From contig NZ_JAJJMO010000001.1 of assembly GCF_020905345.1 (NCBI RefSeq), positions 744,001 through 808,000 on the forward strand: 64,000 bases of DNA, read 5' to 3'. This DNA comes from Flavobacterium pisciphilum. GTDB lineage: Bacteria > Bacteroidota > Bacteroidia > Flavobacteriales > Flavobacteriaceae. Every line of letters begins with the position of its first letter. Positions within the stretch are counted from its first letter, which is position 1. The translations under genes were made by a program, and so were the position numbers. The notes beneath the pieces were generated by a model that ran no database searches, had not been told where the DNA came from, and worked only from the letters and a program-made list of their open reading frames with translations. Shown piece by piece: positions 57,476 to 64,000 of this stretch.

Positions 57476-57510
57476 AAAACCCTGTTCATATTATATGAAC
57501 AGGGTTTTTC
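57476..57510 (+). terminator. Strong Rho-independent terminator
   Basis: Perfect stem AAAACCCTGTTCATA with its complement around a 3-nt loop TTA, followed by TTTTTC. It ends the copA to HMA-AraC 2 transcription unit. Confidence 0.85.
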
Positions 57511-57607
57511 TTTTTCATGCATTTAACTCAGCAATAAAAAACAACAACACACTAACATACAGTATTTTAACCCAGTATTTATCATTGTTTTTTTCTTTAT
57601 AATCAGA

Positions 57608-57672
57608 AGTAAATTTCACAACTCTTACCTGTAATTGTGCAGGAAGCCCGCTTGCATTAGTATGTAATTTTG
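57608..57672 (+). promoter_or_regulatory. Promoter with 17-bp metal-regulon box, RND operon
   Basis: Box AGTAAATTTCACAACTC (57608-57624) and exact -7 element TAATTTTG (57665-57672), again 57 bp apart start to start. It drives the three-gene efflux operon beginning at 57716. Confidence 0.65.
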
Positions 57673-57715
57673 CTTGTGAAATTTAATTTTTATTGAATAA
57701 TTAAAATATAAAACC

Positions 57716-58786
57716 ATGACATATAATAAATACACTACCAGAAGGTTTGGGGTTTTAATTCCTCTATTTAGCGTCCTATTGATTGCTTGCGAAAACAAAG
57801 AACAAAAAACGGCTCCTGCAAATTCAACTGCCAAAGTAGATGTCCCAAAATTACCTGTAGACATCATCATTGCGAATGAGCAGGAACTCAATCAAGAAGA
57901 AGCTATAGTGGGAACAATGCTCCCCTATCGTGAAGTCACTATTATGAGTGAATTATCTCAAAAAATCACTAAAGTGGCTTTTAAAGAAGGTAGCTACGTA
58001 AGTCAAGGAGCTATTCTTTACACATTAAACAATGCAGATATTAAGTCCCGACTAAAACAGATTGGTGCTGAATTAAAATTGGCTCGATTGGATAAAGACA
58101 GATTGGGCAATCTTTTAAAAACCGAAACTGTAAAACAGCAAGAATATGATGAGGGTTTAATGCGCTTACATTCCTTGGAGGCACAAAAAGAGTTTCTTGA
58201 TGTAGAATTGGCTAAGACTGTAATTAGAGCTCCATTTTCTGGAAAAATTGGTATTTCAAAAGTACACGAAGGTGCCTATGTATCTCCTAATATGCAACTT
58301 GTTACACTTCAAGATCAAAATAGAATTAAAATCAATTTCTCTGTCCCTGAAAGATACCTTTCATTAATAAAAACAGGAAATCAAATAAAGTTTAATACTG
58401 AACTATCTGACCAACAACATTCAGCTACTATCTCTGCTACTGAACCTGGACTTGATACAAGCAGAAGCCTACAAGTACAAGCCATATCTAATAATACCAA
58501 CGGACAATTCCGAGCTGGTTTATCTGCCAAAGTTTATTTCCCAATTACCTCCAAGGGTTCAAGTGGTGTGATGATACCTACGGAAGCTCTAATACCGGGT
58601 GAGAAAGGCTATACTGTTTTTGTTATAAAAAATGGTTTAGCAAAAGCTCTGGCTGTAACCATAAGCAACAGAACAGAAACAAACGCAATCATCACGTCTG
58701 GGGTAAAAACTGGTGACCGTATTATTATCTCAAATACGTTACGTCTTGGCGACGGCACTCCTGTAACAGCCGTTACGTCTAAATAA
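57716..58786 (+). CDS. RND efflux periplasmic adaptor (membrane fusion protein)
   Basis: 356 residues. Lipoprotein signal with lipobox LLIAC. It shows the adaptor layout: a lipoyl half (ILYTLNNADIKSRL), an alpha-helical hairpin around 105-155, the second lipoyl half (TVIRAPFSGKIGISKVHEGAYVSP) and a beta-barrel region. It links the inner-membrane pump to the outer-membrane channel. First gene of an operon with the pump (21 bp gap) and the channel. The promoter carries the metal-regulon box. Confidence 0.9.
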   Translation: MTYNKYTTRRFGVLIPLFSVLLIACENKEQKTAPANSTAKVDVPKLPVDIIIANEQELNQEEAIVGTMLPYREVTIMSELSQKITKVAFKEGSYVSQGAILYTLNNADIKSRLKQIGAELKLARLDKDRLGNLLKTETVKQQEYDEGLMRLHSLEAQKEFLDVELAKTVIRAPFSGKIGISKVHEGAYVSPNMQLVTLQDQNRIKINFSVPERYLSLIKTGNQIKFNTELSDQQHSATISATEPGLDTSRSLQVQAISNNTNGQFRAGLSAKVYFPITSKGSSGVMIPTEALIPGEKGYTVFVIKNGLAKALAVTISNRTETNAIITSGVKTGDRIIISNTLRLGDGTPVTAVTSK

Positions 58787-58807
58787 TCTATTTTAATTTG
58801 TAATGTT

Positions 58808-61800
58808 ATGAGTATATCATCTTTAAGTATAAAAAAACCAGTTTTGGCTGGAGTATTTTCCGTTCTTATTGTCATTTTAGGCATCATTGGATGGAAAGAA
58901 TTAGGTATTCGTGAATTTCCATTAACAGAACCACCTGTAATATCTGTGGTTACTTTCTATCCTGGTGCAAGTCCAGATGTAATAGCATCCAAGCTTACCA
59001 AACCGATGGAAGAGTCTATTGCTGAAGCTAACGGAATACGAACCATCTCTTCTGAATCTAGAGAGCAAGTAAGTGTAATCTCTATAGAGTTTAACCGAGA
59101 AATAGACATCGAAGATGCACTAAACGATGTTCGGGATAAGGTAGCTAAATCTCGAAATCAGCTTCCATCTGATGTTGACCCTCCAATTGTTGAAAAATCT
59201 TCTTCACCAGATAATCTTGTGGCTTTCCTTGAAGTAGAAAGCGATACCAAAGATATAAAAGAAGTAAGCCATCTGGCATCTACGATTATTAAAGACAGGA
59301 TGCAATCTATCCCCGGCATTAGCCAAGTAGCCGTTGTCGGTGAACATAAATATGCCATGCGTCTTCGGTTTGAGCCTGTAAAACTTGCTGCCTATCAACT
59401 TACTGCCGAAGACATTCGCAAGGCATTGCTAAGAGAAAACATCGATCTGCCTTCTGGACGAATAGAAGGTAATAACAGTGAACTAAGTATCCGAACATTG
59501 GGACGTCTTACGACGATAAAAGATTTTGAAGAAATGCCTATTAAGCAAGTCGGAAATACTGTAATTCGATTGAGAGATATAGGTTCTGCCGAATTGGGAG
59601 AAGTAAATGAACGAACTGCTATTATCAACGAAACAGGAAACCTAAATCGTATTGGAGTTGGAGTAGCAATTCAAATACAACGAGGTGCCAATGCCATTGC
59701 TGTCGTAGATGAATTTTATAAACGACTTGAAGTATTACGCAAAGAAGTACCAACTGATTATCGATTAATAGTGGGCTTTGATTATACACGTCCTGTACGG
59801 GAATCTATTAAAGAAGTAGAAGAAACCTTATTTATTGCTTTTGGTCTAGTGGTATTAATTATCTTTTTATTTTTAAGAGACTGGAGGTCTACAATTATTC
59901 CAGTGCTTGCTATTCCTGTATCAATTCTTTCTGCATTTTTTATTATGTACATAGCAGGGTTTTCTATAAATGTATTAACCCTTTTGGGATTGGTACTTGC
60001 GATAGGACTTGTAGTAGATGATGCCATCGTTGTGCTTGAAAACATTTATAAAAAAATTGAAGAAGGCATGACGCCTATACAAGCGGCATTCAAAGGTTCC
60101 AAAGAGATTTATTTTGCCGTTATTTCAACTACCATTACACTGGCTGCAGTATTCCTTCCAATTGTTTTTATGGGAGGTATCAGTGGACAGCTCTTTAAAG
60201 AATTTGCCATTGTAGTATCTGGCTCTGTGTTAGTATCAGCTTTTGTTGCCCTTACACTTACGCCAATGTTAGGTGCTTATTTTTTAAAGAAAAAAGAAAA
60301 ACCAGGATGGTTCTACGAAACTACTGAACCTTTCTTTCTTCGTTTGAACAATGGATATGCTCGTTTGCTTATTGCGTTCATGAAATTCAGATGGTTAGCT
60401 TGGATATTTTTAGCAGGTACAGCCTCTCTTATTTATTTTGTCGGCAAAGAACTTCCATCAGAACTTGCACCTGTAGAAGATCGTTCTAATATGAGCCTCA
60501 TAGCCGTTGCTCCCGAAGGAGTTTCTTTTGATTATATGAAAAAACATATGACTGAAGTGGGTAAATATGTAAATGACTCTACCGAAGGACTGTATCAAAC
60601 TTATTCTATGGTGGCCATTTCATTCATCCCTGCTCCTGCTGCCGTTAATGTGGCTGTACAAAGTATTTATCTCAAAGATCCTAAAGAAAGGAAAAAAACC
60701 ATACAGGATTTGTATAACCAATATGGTGCAGCTTCAGGAAAATTTAGAGGGTTTCTATTATTTCCGTATCTGCCTCCAACTATTGGTACTCGTTACGGTG
60801 GTGGTATGCCAGTGCAATATGTATTACAAGCACAAAACCTAGACAGTTTAACAGCAATACTTCCGAAATTTTTAGCAGCAGCTCGTCAAAGTAAGAAACT
60901 TATGTTTGTTGATGCTGACCTAAAAATTAATAAGCCTGAAGTAAAAATAAACATCGACAGACAAAAAGCAGCCTTAATGGGCGTATCAATACAAGAGGTT
61001 GCCCGCACATTACAGCTTTCATTTTCAGGACAACGCTATGGTTATTTTTTGCGTAATGATCGCCAGTATGAAGTAATTGGACAATTAGACAAAACAAATA
61101 GAAATGATATGAGTGACCTAAATGCCATTCATGTTCGCTCAGCAACAGGCCAGATGATTCCTTTAAGTAATTTGGTAACAACTGAGGAAGCAGTAAGCCC
61201 TGCAGCAATTTATCGTTACGATCAATACATATCTGCTACCATATCTGCGGCAACCGCTCCAGGAGTCAGTCTTGCAGAAGGAATAGAGGAAATCAAAAAA
61301 ATAAAAAGTGAAGTATTGAATGAAAGCTTCAAAACTTCTTTGGCTGGTCAATCTCGCGATTATCAAGAAAGCCAAGGTAATATTGGCTTCACCCTTATCC
61401 TTGCACTAGTACTTATTTACATGATTCTTGCCGCTCAGTTTGGAAGTCTTCGCGATCCATTAACTATTATGCTTACCGTACCAATGGCTATTACTGGAGC
61501 CTTACTTAGTCTGTACTGGTTTGGTCAGAGTTTAAATGTATTCAGTCAGATTGGTATTATTACTCTCGTAGGATTAATTACCAAAAACGGGATACTAATT
61601 GTTGAATTTGCCAACCACTTAAAAGAATCTGGACTATCAAGATACGATGCGGCTATACAGGCTGCCGAGCAACGTTTCCGTCCTATTTTAATGACATCAC
61701 TGGCAATGATATTCGGAGCATTACCGATTGCCCTTACAGTAAACAGTCGCCAGTCATTAGGGATTGTGATTGCAGGAGGATTAGTCTTTTCTGGAATACT

Positions 61801-61894
61801 TACCCTGTTTATCATACCAGCAGTTTACTCCTATCTATCAAGCACAAAACCTGAAAAGATTGTTGTAGAAGAAGATAATGAAGAGACAAATTAG
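58808..61894 (+). CDS. RND efflux pump, HAE-1 (AcrB/MexB-like) type
   Basis: 1028 residues with the two-fold RND layout: a first membrane helix, a large periplasmic loop, membrane bundle with the proton-relay acidic pair in GLVVDDAIVVLEN (near 402-412), a second loop and a second bundle ending in FGALPIALTV. The DD pair in this context is typical of hydrophobe/amphiphile exporters, not of the CusA/CzcA heavy-metal class. It is nevertheless placed in the metal island under the shared promoter box, so it may export metal-binding compounds or respond to envelope stress from metals. Substrate unknown. Confidence 0.92.
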   Translation: MSISSLSIKKPVLAGVFSVLIVILGIIGWKELGIREFPLTEPPVISVVTFYPGASPDVIASKLTKPMEESIAEANGIRTISSESREQVSVISIEFNREIDIEDALNDVRDKVAKSRNQLPSDVDPPIVEKSSSPDNLVAFLEVESDTKDIKEVSHLASTIIKDRMQSIPGISQVAVVGEHKYAMRLRFEPVKLAAYQLTAEDIRKALLRENIDLPSGRIEGNNSELSIRTLGRLTTIKDFEEMPIKQVGNTVIRLRDIGSAELGEVNERTAIINETGNLNRIGVGVAIQIQRGANAIAVVDEFYKRLEVLRKEVPTDYRLIVGFDYTRPVRESIKEVEETLFIAFGLVVLIIFLFLRDWRSTIIPVLAIPVSILSAFFIMYIAGFSINVLTLLGLVLAIGLVVDDAIVVLENIYKKIEEGMTPIQAAFKGSKEIYFAVISTTITLAAVFLPIVFMGGISGQLFKEFAIVVSGSVLVSAFVALTLTPMLGAYFLKKKEKPGWFYETTEPFFLRLNNGYARLLIAFMKFRWLAWIFLAGTASLIYFVGKELPSELAPVEDRSNMSLIAVAPEGVSFDYMKKHMTEVGKYVNDSTEGLYQTYSMVAISFIPAPAAVNVAVQSIYLKDPKERKKTIQDLYNQYGAASGKFRGFLLFPYLPPTIGTRYGGGMPVQYVLQAQNLDSLTAILPKFLAAARQSKKLMFVDADLKINKPEVKINIDRQKAALMGVSIQEVARTLQLSFSGQRYGYFLRNDRQYEVIGQLDKTNRNDMSDLNAIHVRSATGQMIPLSNLVTTEEAVSPAAIYRYDQYISATISAATAPGVSLAEGIEEIKKIKSEVLNESFKTSLAGQSRDYQESQGNIGFTLILALVLIYMILAAQFGSLRDPLTIMLTVPMAITGALLSLYWFGQSLNVFSQIGIITLVGLITKNGILIVEFANHLKESGLSRYDAAIQAAEQRFRPILMTSLAMIFGALPIALTVNSRQSLGIVIAGGLVFSGILTLFIIPAVYSYLSSTKPEKIVVEEDNEETN

Positions 61895-61939
61895 CTGATG
61901 AAATCACCACGGCGGACTAAATTCCAAAAAAAGATACAG

Positions 61940-63283
61940 ATGAAAAAGAATATTTTATATATAATTATGTTACTGTTGCTGATAGGCACCAGTAACCCAT
62001 TGCATGCCCAAAAAGCACTGTCTCTTACCGATGCATTAGAAATGGCTAAGCAAGGTAATAAAACGATACAGATACAGACGCTAGAAGAAATACATTCTCG
62101 CGAATTAACTCGCGAAACAAAGGGTGGTTTATTACCAAACATTTCAGCAAACGCAGCCTATTCTCACTACTTCGACAAGCAACAAATATTCCTACCCGGT
62201 TCATTTGCCGGTACCAATAAAGCAGTGCAGGATGTAGCTGTAGGCGGGAGAAATACCTATAACGGATTCCTTTCGTTAAACCAACCTATTTATGCACCAG
62301 GGCTACATCGCTTAACAAAAGCAGCATTAATCAATGAAAAGATCGAAAATGAAAAAACTGCTAAACTAAAAAGTCAAGTGGCGCTTCTGGTTTCTACTAA
62401 ATATTTTGATATACTGATGATGAATCAACAGCTTAATTTACTGAAACAAAGTCTACAGCGAAATATTAGGGCACTAAATGACTCCAGATCATTATTTGCA
62501 CAAGGGAGAGGTCTGAAAGCGGATACTTTAAGAAGTTTTATTGCTGTAGAAAATCTAAAATCTTCGGTTTCCTATTTAAATAACAACATAGACGTTTCTA
62601 GCATTGAGCTCAAAAGACTCATTGGAATGGAAGAACCTGAAGAAATAAAACTAAGTGACAATCTTGACTTTGATAGTAAAGCAAATCAAAGTGAATTTTA
62701 CAAAGTTGATGAAGCTTTGAAAATCGCTGAGACAAACCGTAATGACTTAAATATTCAAGAACTAACTATTGATTTTCAGCAAAAAAAGCTGCAAGCTGCC
62801 AAGGCTGAATTATTACCTCAGCTTTCATTAATAGGACAATATCAGTTACAAGCGCAGGCAGATAATATGAATTTAGATAATTATACATGGCCAAGAACCT
62901 CTTACTTAGGTTTACAGCTTTCGGTACCTATTTTTAATGGCAATCGCAGCAACTCTCAAATTAATCAAGAGAATATCAAGGTGCAACAAGAAAAAATACG
63001 TTTAATTGATTTAAAAGATGAAATCAAAACGGAACTGGCTATTATTATAAGCAAATGGAAAGAAGCACTTACGCAATTGGATATTCATCAAACAACGGTA
63101 AAATCAGCTGAATTAAACTACCAAATGATAGAAGACCGTTTCAAAAATGGTCTAAGTTCAAGACTTGAATTAACAGATGCTGAATTGGCATTGACACAAT
63201 CCAAGATAAACTACCTGAACGCAGTACATAACCTGCGAGTACTCCATGTTGAACTACAACACGCTCTTGGTCTTTTAAAATAA
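61940..63283 (+). CDS. TolC-type outer-membrane efflux channel
   Basis: 447 residues from the ATG at 61940, which gives a standard signal peptide (KKNILYIIMLLLLIG to LHAQ). An in-frame ATG at 61898 would add 14 basic residues and is unlikely. Two OEP-type repeats of long helices are visible, the second with PIFNGNRSNSQINQE and RFKNGLSSRLELTDAE, as in TolC/OprM relatives. It completes the tripartite RND system. Confidence 0.9.
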   Translation: MKKNILYIIMLLLLIGTSNPLHAQKALSLTDALEMAKQGNKTIQIQTLEEIHSRELTRETKGGLLPNISANAAYSHYFDKQQIFLPGSFAGTNKAVQDVAVGGRNTYNGFLSLNQPIYAPGLHRLTKAALINEKIENEKTAKLKSQVALLVSTKYFDILMMNQQLNLLKQSLQRNIRALNDSRSLFAQGRGLKADTLRSFIAVENLKSSVSYLNNNIDVSSIELKRLIGMEEPEEIKLSDNLDFDSKANQSEFYKVDEALKIAETNRNDLNIQELTIDFQQKKLQAAKAELLPQLSLIGQYQLQAQADNMNLDNYTWPRTSYLGLQLSVPIFNGNRSNSQINQENIKVQQEKIRLIDLKDEIKTELAIIISKWKEALTQLDIHQTTVKSAELNYQMIEDRFKNGLSSRLELTDAELALTQSKINYLNAVHNLRVLHVELQHALGLLK

Positions 63284-63335
63284 TACAGTCATCACAATCA
63301 GATAAAAACAAAGCTTGTACAGCTATTTTTTTTAC

Positions 63336-63399
63336 AGTAAATATTACAAATTAAACAAATAATAACGCAATAAAATGAAGTAGCGATTGCTCAATTTTG
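63336..63399 (+). promoter_or_regulatory. Promoter with 17-bp metal-regulon box, small HMA gene
   Basis: Box AGTAAATATTACAAATT (63336-63352) and -7-like CAATTTTG (63392-63399), 56 bp apart. The spacer (CGCAATA and neighbours) is nearly the same as in the copA promoter, so this may be a duplicated promoter. Confidence 0.65.
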
Positions 63400-63432
63400 C
63401 ATTGATCATTTAACAAATAAAATTATAAAAAG

Positions 63433-63669
63433 ATGGAAAACAATAATCAAAACCTACATTTCAAGACTAACATCAATTGCAGTTCATGTGTAACAAAAGT
63501 AACTCCTTTTCTTGATACTGCTGAAGGTATTTGCCATTGGGATGTTGATACTACTGTAAGAGAAAAAGTGCTTACTGTAAAATCAGAAGGAATTACTGAA
63601 CAGGAAATTATAGAAGCAGTACTGAAAGCAGGTTTTAAAATAGAGCCTTATGCCCTAAAAGTAGAATAA
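63433..63669 (+). CDS. HMA-domain metallochaperone, CopZ-like, second copy
   Basis: 78 residues, one HMA domain with CxxC in INCSSCVTKV and the block VKSEGITEQEI shared with the 46095 protein. Likely a cytoplasmic metal chaperone for the copper ATPase. Single-gene unit with its own boxed promoter and a strong terminator. Confidence 0.88.
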   Translation: MENNNQNLHFKTNINCSSCVTKVTPFLDTAEGICHWDVDTTVREKVLTVKSEGITEQEIIEAVLKAGFKIEPYALKVE

Positions 63670-63724
63670 ATTATTATTTAAAAAGAGTATAAAACTATTT
63701 CTAACAACTTCCAATTTAAACATA

Positions 63725-63750
63725 AAAACCCCAGTAGATACTGGGGTTTT
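63725..63750. terminator. Rho-independent terminator, bidirectional
   Basis: Perfect stem AAAACCCCAG with CTGGGGTTTT around TAGATA, followed by T-rich sequence, between the HMA gene and a convergent partial gene. Confidence 0.85.
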
Positions 63751-63810
63751 TATTCTTATCTATAATTATAACCTCTCTATATCAAGACGCTCTAATTCTT
63801 TCAAAAAATT

Positions 63811-64000
63811 CTATTCTTTATGATAAGGGCATTTTGAATCCAAGATAGAATATTCTGCTTTATCATTATCATTATGTCTTTTGATACCTTTAAATTGCTC
63901 TTCTATTAAAATTCTCTGTTCAGCAGGAACATCTTCGATTTTACGGAGCGTATTAACCTGTATGTGAGGCCAACTTGTAGTACCTCCATCATCTCCAAAA
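63811..64000 (-). CDS. 3' end of an unidentified gene, cut by window edge
   Basis: 62 codons open to the window edge on the minus strand, ending in KCPYHKE and TAG at 63811-63813. The visible part (WPHIQVNTLRKIEDVPAEQR and on) is polar and coding-like in composition but too short for a family call. It converges on the terminator at 63725-63750. Confidence 0.6.
   Translation of the reverse strand, partial: FGDDGGTTSWPHIQVNTLRKIEDVPAEQRILIEEQFKGIKRHNDNDKAEYSILDSKCPYHKE

Noticed and set aside
58808..61894. Calling the RND pump CusA or CzcA
   Set aside because: The relay motif GLVVDDAIVVLEN is of the HAE-1 type; the metal neighbourhood alone does not justify a heavy-metal pump name.

Overview
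The window is AT-rich DNA that looks like a Flavobacteriia (Bacteroidota) chromosome, probably Flavobacterium or a close relative. The evidence is the matches to the Bacteroidota -7 promoter element TAnnTTTG, an SDR-type threonine dehydrogenase, TPR-containing hybrid-free histidine kinases, a Gcr-type membrane protein and many SPII lipoproteins. There is no rRNA, tRNA, CRISPR array or transposase.

Region 1 (1-34412, minus strand) is most of a nonribosomal peptide synthetase (NRPS) operon, transcribed right to left and leaving the window at base 1. In order it holds NRPS A (A-T, C-A-T, C-A-T), NRPS B (C-A-T-C), a Fe(II)/2-oxoglutarate hydroxylase, NRPS C (degenerate C-A-T-E, D-accepting C, half C), a class III aminotransferase, NRPS D (half C-A-T), NRPS E (C-A-T-C-A-T-E) and the start of NRPS F (D-accepting C). 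Hand-read specificity codes suggest Ala, a Leu-like residue, one unassigned residue, Lys, D-(beta-hydroxy)Asn, a diaminobutyrate-like residue, Asp, D-Asp, and at least one more residue. Protein junctions fall into two classes: TubC-type docking domain plus acidic tail, or degenerate C domains next to a tailoring-enzyme gene. No thioesterase lies in the window.

Region 2 (34413-40471) holds the accessory and control genes: an SDR threonine dehydrogenase, an Sfp-type phosphopantetheinyl transferase, a TPR sensor kinase, a small lipoprotein and a divergent response regulator. TACGG/CCGTA half-sites occur as three palindromes in front of the regulator and as tandem pairs exactly 22 bp apart in front of both the NRPS operon and the PPTase gene. 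This suggests one cluster-situated two-component circuit.

Region 3 (40472-45129) is ordinary: a secreted Tyr-rich protein, a double GNAT acetyltransferase, a Gcr-family membrane protein, and a 0.7 kb gap.

Region 4 (45130-63669) is a metal-resistance island: a heavy-metal-binding lipoprotein, two HMA chaperones, a Zn/Cd-type P-type ATPase, a Fur-family regulator, a DUF2652 protein, a CopA-type Cu ATPase flanked by two HMA-AraC fusion regulators, and an RND tripartite efflux operon. Six promoters here share a 17-bp box (about AGTAAATGTCACAAATC) that starts 56-57 bp upstream of the -7 element, which looks like one regulon. Inserted in the island (50259-53329) are three tandem, visibly GC-richer paralogues of unknown function. 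They resemble beta-propeller proteins, and each is preceded by a conserved 25-codon leader ORF that overlaps its start codon. The last 190 bp hold the 3' end of an unidentified minus-strand gene.
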